This document shows positions 8,334-15,438 of a stretch of DNA of 24,312 nt, in pieces (positions within the stretch are counted from its first letter, which is position 1; each line of letters opens with the position of its first letter). The DNA is from an uncultured Duncaniella sp. (GTDB taxonomy: Bacteria > Bacteroidota > Bacteroidia > Bacteroidales > Muribaculaceae). Both the position numbers and the translations under genes were made by a program. Under the pieces are notes generated by a model. The model made no database searches. It saw only the letters and a list, made by a program, of their open reading frames with translations, and was not told where the DNA came from. Location of the stretch: assembly GCA_910584825.1 (NCBI GenBank), contig CAJUCI010000035.1:1-24312 (forward strand). The letters run 5' to 3'.

Positions 8334-9986
8334 ATGGTTTCCCCCTTAAAATACGTCCGTCCGAATATTCTCGCCCTCAGCCCCTACTCCACCGCGCGTG
8401 ATGAGTTCAAAGGGGGCGATATAAGCGTCTTCATCGACGCCAACGAGTCACCGTTCCGCACAGGCTTCAACCGCTACCCCGACCCGCGCCACCGCCGGCT
8501 CAAAGAGCGCATCGCCGCGCTCAAAGGGGTAGAGGCCGACAACGTCTTTATCGGCGGCGCAGGTAGTGACGAGGCCATCGACCTCATCTACCGCATCTTC
8601 TGCGAGCCGGGCATCGACAATGTGGTGGCCATGTCGCCCACCTACGGCGTCTATTCCGTGGCCGCCGCCATCAACAATGTGGAGTATCGCGAGGTAGACC
8701 CCGGGGCCGACTTCGCCTTCCCGGTCGAGGCCGCCCTTGCCGCTGCCGACGCGCACACCAAAGTGATATGGGTATGCTCGCCCAACAATCCCACCGGCCT
8801 GGCCGTGCCTGTCGAAGACATCATCCGTCTTGCCGACAGCTTTGACGGCATAGTGGCCGTGGATGAAGCCTACATCGACTTCTCCCCCGTGGCCTCGGCC
8901 CTGCCGCTGATAGCCTCGCACCCCAACATCATAGTGCTGCAGACATTCTCAAAGGCGTGGGGACTCGCCAACCTGCGCGTAGGTCTCGCGTTTTCCGACC
9001 CGCGCATAGCCGCCCTCTTCGCCAACGTCAAGTACCCCTACAACCTCAACGGCCCCACACAGCGCGAGATACTCCGCCAGCTCGACCGCGACATCACCCC
9101 GCAGGTCGAGACAATCAAGGCCGAGCGTGAGCGTGTGGCCTCCGAGCTGGCCAAATATCCCTGCATCGAGCGCATATATCCGTCAGATGCCAACTTCCTG
9201 CTGGTCAAGGTCGACGACGCCGACCGCCTCTACGACCATCTCGTGAGCCGCGGAGTGCTCGTGCGCAACCGCAACCGCGTGCCTCACTGCGCCGGCATGC
9301 TCCGCATCACCATCGGCACCCCCTCGGAAAACCGCCTGATGCTCGCGGCCATCGCCGACTATTGCCACATGCCGGCCCCTGCCGATGACGCCCCGCAGTC
9401 ATCGGCCCGCACAGCCACCGTCATCCGCCACACCAACGAGACCGACATAGAGATACACATCGACCTTGACGGCGACCCGTCGGCCTCGGTAATCGACACG
9501 GGGCTGAAATTTTTCGACCACATGCTCTCGCAGCTCCCCCACCACGGAGGTTTCGCGCTCGACATCCTGTGTCGCGGCGACCTCCAGGTTGACGAGCACC
9601 ACACCATGGAGGATGTGGCCATAGCCCTCGGCGACGCCATCCGCATCGCACTCGGCGACAAGCGCGGCATCGAGCGTTACGGATTCGTCCTGCCCATGGA
9701 CGAGAGCCGCGCCATGGTGCTCATCGACCTGGGCGGACGCATCGACTTCCAATGGGATGTCACCTTTGACCGCGAATATGTCGGCGACACCCCCACCGAG
9801 ATGTTCAAGCACTTCTTCCAGTCGCTGGCATCATCGCTCAAGGCTAATCTCCACATCTCGGCGCGCGGCGAGAACTGCCACCACATCGTCGAAGGCATCT
9901 TCAAGGCCACAGCCCGCGCCCTCAAAGCCGCCATCCGCCGCGACCAATTCTCCCACTCCCTCCCCTCCTCCAAAGGGATAATCTAA
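8334..9986 (+). CDS. hisC-hisB: Fused histidinol-phosphate aminotransferase / imidazoleglycerol-phosphate dehydratase
   Basis: This is one 550-residue frame carrying two enzymes. Residues 1 to about 345 are a PLP fold-type I aminotransferase of the HisC family: SPNNPTG (149-155), DEAY (177-180), and the PLP lysine K207 in FSKAWGLANLRVG. Residues from about 358 to the end are the HisB dehydratase: DTGLKFFDHMLSQLPHHGGF (388-407), DEHHTMEDVAIALGDAI (420-436), and ENCHHIVEGIFKA (513-525), carrying the manganese-binding His/Glu clusters. A Pro/Ala/Asp/Ser-rich linker (about 346-358) joins them. The two halves catalyse consecutive steps: dehydration of imidazoleglycerol phosphate to imidazole-acetol phosphate, then transamination to histidinol phosphate. 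The N-terminal HAD phosphatase found in bifunctional HisB proteins of other Bacteroidetes is absent. The reading frame is uninterrupted, so this looks like a true fusion rather than an assembly artefact. Confidence 0.95.
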   Translation: MVSPLKYVRPNILALSPYSTARDEFKGGDISVFIDANESPFRTGFNRYPDPRHRRLKERIAALKGVEADNVFIGGAGSDEAIDLIYRIFCEPGIDNVVAMSPTYGVYSVAAAINNVEYREVDPGADFAFPVEAALAAADAHTKVIWVCSPNNPTGLAVPVEDIIRLADSFDGIVAVDEAYIDFSPVASALPLIASHPNIIVLQTFSKAWGLANLRVGLAFSDPRIAALFANVKYPYNLNGPTQREILRQLDRDITPQVETIKAERERVASELAKYPCIERIYPSDANFLLVKVDDADRLYDHLVSRGVLVRNRNRVPHCAGMLRITIGTPSENRLMLAAIADYCHMPAPADDAPQSSARTATVIRHTNETDIEIHIDLDGDPSASVIDTGLKFFDHMLSQLPHHGGFALDILCRGDLQVDEHHTMEDVAIALGDAIRIALGDKRGIERYGFVLPMDESRAMVLIDLGGRIDFQWDVTFDREYVGDTPTEMFKHFFQSLASSLKANLHISARGENCHHIVEGIFKATARALKAAIRRDQFSHSLPSSKGII

Positions 9987-10159
9987 ACTTAATTAGCAAT
10001 TAGTAATTAGCAATTAGCAATTAGCAATTAGCAATTGTCAAATTACTCAACCGGCTTGCCGCTTGGCTTGCCATGTCATCGGCTTTAGCCGCTCAGTTTA
10101 CTGAGAATTATTAATTACTAATTGCTAATTACTAATTACTAATTACAAATTTAGCGCAA
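9987..10159. repeat. Inverted AATTAGC heptad arms around a 30-nt repeat core, between hisC/B and hisH
   Basis: The left arm has six intact AATTAGC/AATTAGT heptads (9991-10032). The right arm (about 10108-10147) is the complementary ATTACTA/ATTGCTA series. Between them lies a GC-richer core with one copy of a 30-nt unit (10063-10092) that recurs near 20560 and 20707-20805. The core includes the small hairpins CGGCTTTAGCCG (10080-10091) and CTCAGTTTACTGAG (10092-10105). The array starts a few bases after the hisC/B stop and ends just before the GTG of hisH. Confidence 0.85.
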
Positions 10160-10753
10160 GTGATAGCAATAATCGACTATTCAACCGGCAACCTCCGCTC
10201 GGTCGAAAACGCCCTCTCACGCATCGGGGCCGAGTGGACACTGACTGCCGACCCCGACACCATACGCCGCGCCGACCGCGTACTGCTCCCCGGCGTAGGC
10301 CACTGCGGCGAAGCCCTCGCACGGCTCCGCGAGACCAGCCTCGACTCCGTAATCCGCGACCTGCGCCGCCCCGTGTTAGGCATATGCGTAGGTATGCAGA
10401 TGATGTGCCGCGACACGGCCGAAGGCGACGCCGAAGGGCTCGGCATCTTCGACTCCCACGTGCGCCGCTTCGTCCCCGGCCCCGCCGACAAAGTGCCCCA
10501 CATGGGCTGGAACTCGATACACAATCTCGAAAAAGGGCTGTTCAAAGGCATCCCCGGAGGCTCATATGTCTACTATGTCCACTCCTACTACGCCCACCTC
10601 TGCCCCGACACCATAGCCACCACACGCTTCGGCGAGGAGGGAATGATGTTCAGTGCCGCGCTGAAATACGAGAACTTCTACGGCACCCAGTTCCACCCCG
10701 AAAAAAGCGGCGACATCGGCGAAAAGATACTCAGAAACTTTCTTAGTCTTTAG
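10160..10753 (+). CDS. hisH: Imidazole glycerol phosphate synthase, glutaminase subunit
   Basis: HisH releases ammonia from glutamine and passes it to HisF for imidazole ring closure. The 197-residue length is normal for this class I glutamine amidotransferase. The nucleophile is C76 (LGICVGMQ), and the rest of the triad is H179 and E181 (GTQFHPEKSGDIG). PGVGHCG (45-51) and HMGWNS (114-119) are HisH hallmarks. The start is GTG at 10160. No ATG is available nearby, and MIAIIDYSTGNLRSV matches the family N-terminus directly. The TAG stop (10751-10753) is itself part of the first TAGTATAGAG word of the following repeat. Confidence 0.97.
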   Translation: MIAIIDYSTGNLRSVENALSRIGAEWTLTADPDTIRRADRVLLPGVGHCGEALARLRETSLDSVIRDLRRPVLGICVGMQMMCRDTAEGDAEGLGIFDSHVRRFVPGPADKVPHMGWNSIHNLEKGLFKGIPGGSYVYYVHSYYAHLCPDTIATTRFGEEGMMFSAALKYENFYGTQFHPEKSGDIGEKILRNFLSL

Positions 10754-11032
10754 TATAGAGCATTTTTAGTATAGAGTATAGAGTTTTTCAGTATAGAGGG
10801 TTTTAGTATAGAGTATAGTGAATAGCATTCAGAGGCTTATACCCTATACCAAAGAGAACTCTACAATACGATAAAAATTTATTCACTATACCCTATACTT
10901 AAAAAAACTATTCACTATACTCTATACTTTATACTCTATACTAAACCCTCTATACTCTATACTGAAACCCTCTATACTGAAAAACTCTATACTAAAACCC
11001 TCTATACTAAAACCCTCTATACTAAAGAATCC
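10750..11032. repeat. Inverted AGTATAGAG / CTCTATACT arrays between hisH and hisA
   Basis: This is the longest his spacer (279 nt). The plus strand begins with AGTATAG/TATAGAG words (10751-10820). After a middle of about 70 nt it turns into the complementary CTATACT/CTCTATACTAAAACC words (about 10893-11025), with period 7 in parts and 15 near the end. The arms could form a long imperfect hairpin. The array runs to within about eight bases of the hisA ATG. No gene is visible. Confidence 0.85.
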
Positions 11033-11761
11033 ATGATTGAAATCATCCCCGCAATAGACATAATCGACGGCAAGTGCGTGCGGCTCACCAAGGGCGACTA
11101 CGCCACGCAGACCACCTACTCGGCCTCGCCCGTCGACATGGTCAAGCGCATGGTCGACTCAGGCTTCACCCGCATCCACGCCGTCGACCTCACCGGCGCG
11201 CGCCTCGGCCACCCCTCGGCCCTCACCACCCTCGAAAAGATGGCCGCCGTAAATGACGCCCGCATCGAATGGGGCGGAGGCATAAAGACCGACGACGACA
11301 TGCGCGACCTGCTCAACGCCGGAGCCACCTGGGCCGTAATCGGCAGCGTGGCCGCGCGCCAGCCCCTGCTCTTCAACCACTGGCTGTGCGAATACGGGCC
11401 CGACGTGATGGTGCTCGGCGCAGACCTGCGCGACGGCAAAGTGGCAGTGAGCGGATGGACCGCCGAGGAGGAGCTTACCGCCGACGAACTCATCAACCGC
11501 TTCCGCCCCCTCGGCCTGTCGCAGGTCATCGTCACCGACATCTCCAAAGACGGCATGCTGCAGGGTCCCAACTTCGACCTCTACACCACGCTCCAGGCCG
11601 CCCACCCCGACGTGCTCTTCACCGTCTCGGGCGGCATCTCGTGCATCGATGACATTCTGCGCCTCAACGACCTCGGCCTCCCCCGCGTCATCGTAGGCAA
11701 AGCCCTCTACGAAGGACACATCACACTATCGGAAATGGAAAATTTAAAATTGAGAATGTAA
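11033..11761 (+). CDS. hisA: ProFAR isomerase (phosphoribosyl-formimino AICAR-phosphate isomerase)
   Basis: HisA catalyses the Amadori rearrangement of ProFAR to PRFAR. This is a 242-residue (beta/alpha)8 barrel. The catalytic aspartates are D9 (IIPAIDIIDGKCVRL) and D131 (GADLRDGKVAVSGW). Phosphate-binding loops are visible at WGGGIK (80-85) and VSGGIS (178-183). The start at ATG 11033 gives MIEIIPAID. Oddly, after the usual end around YEGHITLSE the frame runs into the AT-rich repeat of the following spacer. The tail MENLKLRM is encoded by ATGGAAAATTTAAAATTG-type repeat DNA. The extra tail should be surface-exposed and is probably harmless. Confidence 0.96.
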   Translation: MIEIIPAIDIIDGKCVRLTKGDYATQTTYSASPVDMVKRMVDSGFTRIHAVDLTGARLGHPSALTTLEKMAAVNDARIEWGGGIKTDDDMRDLLNAGATWAVIGSVAARQPLLFNHWLCEYGPDVMVLGADLRDGKVAVSGWTAEEELTADELINRFRPLGLSQVIVTDISKDGMLQGPNFDLYTTLQAAHPDVLFTVSGGISCIDDILRLNDLGLPRVIVGKALYEGHITLSEMENLKLRM

Positions 11762-11863
11762 AATTTTCCCTCAACACATGCGCGAAGCCAATTTTAAATT
11801 TTGTGGGCGAAGCCAATTTTAAATTTTCCATTTTAAATTTTCCATTTTAAATTTAGACACCCC
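11734..11863. repeat. CCATTTT/AAATTTT element with GCGCGAAGCC core, hisA to hisF
   Basis: The left arm (AATGGAAAATTTAAAATT, 11734-11751) lies inside the 3' end of hisA. It is followed by a GC-richer core (CCCTCAACACATGCGCGAAG, 11768-11787), a duplicated GCGAAGCCAATTTTAAATTT (about 11782-11801 and 11807-11826), and further CCATTTTAAATTTT units up to 11855. The arms are inverted complements. The same arms and core recur at 12617-12762 and 15311-15394. hisF begins about nine bases after the last unit. Confidence 0.85.
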
Positions 11864-12622
11864 GTGTTAACCAAACGCATAATCCCCTGCCTTGACGTCA
11901 AGAACGGCCGCACTGTCAAAGGCATTAACTTTGAAGGGCTTGCCGATGTGGGCGACCCCGTAGAACTGGGCGCACGCTATGCCCTCGAAGGGGCCGACGA
12001 GCTCGTCTATCTCGACATATCCGCCTCACGCGAAGGGCGCGGCACATTCACCCGCCTCGTCGAGAAAGTGGCCGACCGCGTCAACATCCCCTTCACCGTA
12101 GGCGGAGGCATATCCTCGCTTGCCGACGCCGCCGCCCTGCTCGACGCCGGAGCCGACAAAATATCCATCAACAGTGCCGCCGTGCGTGACCCGCAGCTCA
12201 TCAGCGACATCGCCGAACGCTACGGCAGCCAGTTTGTGGTCGTAGCCATCGACGCCCGCAGCGGCGACGACGGCGAGTGGCACGTCACCACCCACGGAGG
12301 CTCGCGCCTCACCGACCGTCTGCTCTTCCCCTGGGCACGCGAGGCCCAGGAGCGCGGTGCCGGCGAGATACTCTTCACCTCTATGGACCACGACGGCACA
12401 CGCGCCGGCTATCCCTGCGACCTCTACCGCCGCCTCACCTCATCGCTCTCCATCCCCGTCATCGCCTCGGGCGGAGCCGGCAGCCCCGCCGACATCGCCG
12501 ACGTCCTAACCCTCGGCGGAGCCGACGCAGCCCTCGCAGCCAGCATATTCCACTACGGTGAAATCACCATCCGCGACCTCAAAACCCTCCTCGCCCAACG
12601 CGGAATACCCGTGAGAATTTAA
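11864..12622 (+). CDS. hisF: Imidazole glycerol phosphate synthase, cyclase subunit
   Basis: HisF uses ammonia from HisH to convert PRFAR to imidazoleglycerol phosphate and AICAR. This is a 252-residue barrel with catalytic D11 (IPCLDVKNGRTVKG) and D130 (VVVAIDARSG). VGGGIS (79-84) and ASGGAG are the phosphate-binding loops. The start is GTG 11864, chosen because MLTKRIIPCLDV is the family N-terminus. The TAA stop (12620-12622) falls inside the AATTTAAAATTTAAAATGG repeat that opens the next spacer. The partner gene hisH lies two genes upstream in the same operon. Confidence 0.97.
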   Translation: MLTKRIIPCLDVKNGRTVKGINFEGLADVGDPVELGARYALEGADELVYLDISASREGRGTFTRLVEKVADRVNIPFTVGGGISSLADAAALLDAGADKISINSAAVRDPQLISDIAERYGSQFVVVAIDARSGDDGEWHVTTHGGSRLTDRLLFPWAREAQERGAGEILFTSMDHDGTRAGYPCDLYRRLTSSLSIPVIASGGAGSPADIADVLTLGGADAALAASIFHYGEITIRDLKTLLAQRGIPVRI

Positions 12623-12765
12623 AATTTAAAATGGAAAATTTAAAATTCTCCCTCGCAACGTTGCGCGAAGCCCATTTTAAATTTTCCATTTTAAATTTTA
12701 AATTATTAATTCCCATCCGGCGAAGCCAATTTTAAATTTTCCATTTTAAATTTTAAATTTTCTTC
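12617..12765. repeat. CCATTTT/AAATTTT element with GCAACGTTGC core, hisF to hisIE
   Basis: The left arm (about 12617-12648) is AAAATTTAAAATGG-type. The core (about 12649-12671) contains the palindrome GCAACGTTGC (12655-12664) and GCGCGAAGCC. The right arm (12672-12704) is CCATTTTAAATTTT-type. A second half-element, GGCGAAGCC plus right-arm words, fills 12718-12761 just before the hisIE ATG. It is related to the copies at 11734-11855 and 15311-15394. It overlaps the hisF stop codon. Confidence 0.85.
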
Positions 12766-13365
12766 ATGACTTTTTCCGACTTCAATCTCGATAAATGCGC
12801 TGACGGGCTGCTCCCGGTCATAGTCCAGGACTCCGTCACCCTGCGCGTGCTCATGCTCGGCTACATGAACCGCGAAGCCTTTGACAAGACCCTCGCTTGC
12901 GGCCTCGTCACCTTCTATTCACGCACCCGCCGCACCCTCTGGACCAAGGGGGAGACCTCGGGCAACCATCTGCGCGTCGTGGAGATGTACCCCGACTGCG
13001 ACATGGACACCCTCCTCATCAAAGCCATCCCCACCGGGCCCACCTGCCACCGTGGCACCACGGCATGCTTCGACACCCCCGCCGAGGACGGCTTCATACG
13101 CTCGCTCTCCACCCTCATCCAGCAGCGTCACCGCGAGATGCCCGAAGACTCCTACACCACACGCCTCTTCATCAAAGGTGTAAAAAAAATCGCCCAGAAA
13201 GTGGGCGAAGAGTCAGTCGAAGCCGGCATCGAAGCTGTCGACGGCAACCGCGACCGCTTCATCTACGAGGCCGGCGACCTCATGTATCACTATCTCGTGC
13301 TGCTCGAGCAGATGGGCGTCACCCTCCCCGACATCGAGCGCGAGCTGGTCAAACGGCATTCCTGA
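12766..13365 (+). CDS. hisIE: Bifunctional phosphoribosyl-AMP cyclohydrolase / phosphoribosyl-ATP pyrophosphatase
   Basis: HisI opens the adenine ring of PR-AMP, and HisE hydrolyses PR-ATP to PR-AMP, steps 3 and 2 of the pathway. The 199-residue length is normal for the fusion. The HisI part (1 to about 105) has FYSRTRRTLWTKGETSGNHL and metal-binding acidic residues in DCDMD (77-81). C94 and C101 are the expected zinc cysteines. The HisE part (about 108-199) has the helical MazG-like fold with GEESVEAGIEA and YEAGDLMYH. The start is ATG 12766. It is the last his gene. Its 3' end overlaps the convergent sigma gene by 17 bp, so no separate terminator fits between them. Confidence 0.97.
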   Translation: MTFSDFNLDKCADGLLPVIVQDSVTLRVLMLGYMNREAFDKTLACGLVTFYSRTRRTLWTKGETSGNHLRVVEMYPDCDMDTLLIKAIPTGPTCHRGTTACFDTPAEDGFIRSLSTLIQQRHREMPEDSYTTRLFIKGVKKIAQKVGEESVEAGIEAVDGNRDRFIYEAGDLMYHYLVLLEQMGVTLPDIERELVKRHS

Positions 13366-13948
13366 CCTCCTCGAGTGCCGACATATACACCGTCAGCAAC
13401 ATCCATCCATCTCTGCTCAGCCGGGCGCGCAGCATCTCAAGCATGCGCGCCTTGCGCTTTTTCACCGTAATCTCCGCCACATCTATCAGTCGGGCTATCT
13501 CCTGATTCTTCAACCCCTGCTCGAAATTCAGCTCGAATATCTCGCGATACTCCGGGGGCAGACTGTCGATGGCGGCAAACAGTTCGTCAAACGTCTCCTG
13601 GTGCATGATGGCATATGACACGTCAGGCTCCACATACTCCTCATCGGCCTGCGCGTCAGCCGCACCGGCCTCATAATCCGAGGCCACACGGCCGTGGCGC
13701 GTGATGTTATATGCGCGGTGGCGCACACACTGCATCAGATAGCGACGCCAGTGTGTGCTGTCGGTCAGCTCGTTGCGGGCCTCATAGGTATTCATCACCG
13801 CATCCTGCACACAGTCCTCGGCCATATATCCGAGCGACGGCCCGAGCAGACGCGACGCAAACGTCAGCAGACCCGGATACATCAGCGCATAAAACTCTGA
13901 CATATGTCCTCTGACGAACTCACGGAATATTGACTGATAATCTATCAT
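13349..13948 (-). CDS. ECF-type RNA polymerase sigma-70 factor (SusC/SusD-locus type)
   Basis: This 199-residue protein has region 2 (about 23-90, with YMAEDCVQDAVMNTYEAR and the WRRYLMQCVRHRAYN segment). A variable acidic linker follows, then region 4 with LPPEYREIFELNFEQGLKNQ and the helix-turn-helix QEIARLIDVAEITVKKRKAR. It belongs to the ECF sigma factors that pair with FecR-like anti-sigma factors beside SusC/SusD genes in Bacteroidetes. It should direct RNA polymerase to the transporter promoter when FecR is triggered. The start at ATG 13948 is supported by a well-spaced promoter just upstream. It is divergent from fecR, although such pairs are usually co-directional. It overlaps hisIE tail-to-tail. 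Confidence 0.93.
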   Translation of the reverse strand: MIDYQSIFREFVRGHMSEFYALMYPGLLTFASRLLGPSLGYMAEDCVQDAVMNTYEARNELTDSTHWRRYLMQCVRHRAYNITRHGRVASDYEAGAADAQADEEYVEPDVSYAIMHQETFDELFAAIDSLPPEYREIFELNFEQGLKNQEIARLIDVAEITVKKRKARMLEMLRARLSRDGWMLLTVYMSALEEVRNAV

Positions 13949-13970
13949 GCCTGTAGCCCTCTACATGTGG

Positions 13971-14002
13971 CAAAATTACACATTCCAAAGTATTTTAGCA
14001 AA
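13971..14002 (-). promoter_or_regulatory. Promoter of the ECF sigma gene
   Basis: On the minus strand TTTG (13999-14002) is followed after 20 nt by TAATTTTG (13971-13978). This is an exact -33/-7 match to the Bacteroidetes housekeeping consensus. Transcription would start near 13964, about 16 nt before the ATG. The opposite (fecR) side of the 180-nt spacer has only an imperfect TACCTTTC at 14076-14083, with its TTTG 23 nt away. That fits fecR-susCD being read by the ECF sigma factor instead. Confidence 0.7.
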
Positions 14003-14128
14003 TATATGACTGCAACTATCGGCGACCGTCTGAAAACTTTTTCAAATTTTTGCCAAAAAAATGTCTTTTTGCGTATACCTTTCTTAAACTCGCGTGTAAC
14101 ACTAATAAAAAACCATCACTGACCACCG

Positions 14129-15310
14129 ATGTCTGACACCAACGATATGACCATAGGCCGCCTCATACGCCGCAGCATCCTCGGCACCATCACCCCCGCC
14201 GAGCGTGCCGAGCTTGACGCATGGGTCGAAGCCTCGGCTGACCACCGCCGGTTCTACGAATGGGCCACTTCGGGCCGACACATGGCCGAAGAGTACCGCT
14301 CGCGACGGGTCATCGACACATCGCGTCCCGCCCGCGACATGGAGCTGCGCCTCCGCCACAAACGTCGGGCCGCGATGTTACGCCACGTCCGCAGGATGGC
14401 CACCGCGGCAGCAGTCATCATTGCCCTATCATTACTGCTGTGGCAGTTCATGCCCGGGAGCTCGCCCGACACATCCCGGCAGCCGTTGACCGCCTCGGCC
14501 CCCGCACGCGAGACCATCAACCTCGACAGCATGCCGTCAGGCACCGCCAAGGCCGTCCTCACCACCCCCTCGGGTCAGAGCCATACACTCACCGCCCTGC
14601 AGTCAGGCTCGGCCACAACCACCCTGCACCCCTCGTCGGCCACAGCCGCCGACGCCCGCGAGCTGCGCCTCGACGTGCCACGCGGCGGAGAGTTCAAAAT
14701 CGTGCTTGAGGACTCCACCGAAGTGTGGCTCAACTCGCAGTCAACCCTCCGCTACCCCGAGACCTTCGGCCCCGCCGAGCGGCGCATAGCCCTCTCGGGC
14801 GAGGCATATCTGCAGGTGCGCAAAGACCTCTCGCGCCCCTTCTTCGTCGAGACCGACGAGCAGGTGATACGCGTCTACGGCACCTCGTTCAACGTCCGCG
14901 CCTATCCCGACGAGACGGCCACCTACACCACCCTCGAGACCGGCACCATATCGCTGGCACTCAACGACGGCACCTCGGGCGAAGTGTTCCTCTCGCGCGG
15001 ACATCAGGCCACACTCCATCATGACTCCGACCACCTCGACATGACCGTCGTCGACCCCGCCGTAGTCACCTCGTGGCGTCACGGACGTTTCGTGTTCGAG
15101 GACCAGCCGCTTGACCGCATCATGCGCGACCTCAGCCGCTGGTATGACTTCCGTTACGAATTCTCCGACCCCGAGCTGGGCCGTCAGATATTCATGGGCA
15201 GCATACCGCGCTACTCCGACTTCCGCACCGCCATACAGATACTCGAGAACTGCGGCGACATACGCTTCACCGTCACCCCCGACAACCGAATACTCATCAC
15301 AAGGAATTGA
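14129..15310 (+). CDS. FecR-family anti-sigma factor
   Basis: This 393-residue inner-membrane regulator has a short cytoplasmic N-terminal anti-sigma region (about 1-60, with IRRSILGTITPAERAELDAWV). One transmembrane helix follows at about 90-108 (MATAAAVIIALSLLLWQFM). The periplasmic FecR domain spans about 170-275 (VPRGGEFKIVLEDSTEVWLN, GEAYLQVRKD, YGTSFNVRAYPDE). A C-terminal FecR/DUF4974-type domain spans about 318-392 (PLDRIMRDLSRWYDFRYEF). It is expected to hold the divergent sigma factor and release it when the STN domain of the downstream SusC protein signals substrate. The start is ATG 14129. susC follows after a 128-nt repeat-filled gap. Confidence 0.94.
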   Translation: MSDTNDMTIGRLIRRSILGTITPAERAELDAWVEASADHRRFYEWATSGRHMAEEYRSRRVIDTSRPARDMELRLRHKRRAAMLRHVRRMATAAAVIIALSLLLWQFMPGSSPDTSRQPLTASAPARETINLDSMPSGTAKAVLTTPSGQSHTLTALQSGSATTTLHPSSATAADARELRLDVPRGGEFKIVLEDSTEVWLNSQSTLRYPETFGPAERRIALSGEAYLQVRKDLSRPFFVETDEQVIRVYGTSFNVRAYPDETATYTTLETGTISLALNDGTSGEVFLSRGHQATLHHDSDHLDMTVVDPAVVTSWRHGRFVFEDQPLDRIMRDLSRWYDFRYEFSDPELGRQIFMGSIPRYSDFRTAIQILENCGDIRFTVTPDNRILITRN

Positions 15311-15438
15311 AAATGGAAAATTTAAAATTTAAAATTGGCTTCGCGCACGTAGCGAGGATGAATTTTAAATTTTCCATTTTAAATTTTAAATTTTCAACAA
15401 TAGTTTCTACATTATAAATTTTTAACTTTTACTTTTCC
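15311..15438. repeat. CCATTTT/AAATTTT element with GGCTTCGCGC core, fecR to susC
   Basis: The left arm (15311-15336, AAATGGAAAATTTAAAATTT words) starts at the base after the fecR stop. The core (15337-15360) reads GGCTTCGCGCACGTAGCGAG. The right arm (15361-15394) is the inverted complement, AATTTTAAATTTTCCATTTT plus one extra unit. The core is close to the reverse complement of the core at 12649-12671, so this copy lies in the opposite orientation. The remaining 44 nt up to the susC ATG are plain AT-rich leader. Confidence 0.85.

Noticed and set aside
8334..9986. hisC/hisB joined by a sequencing error
   Set aside because: Both domains are complete and in one frame with a plausible linker, and the other his genes show no frame errors. 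Read-level confirmation is still needed.
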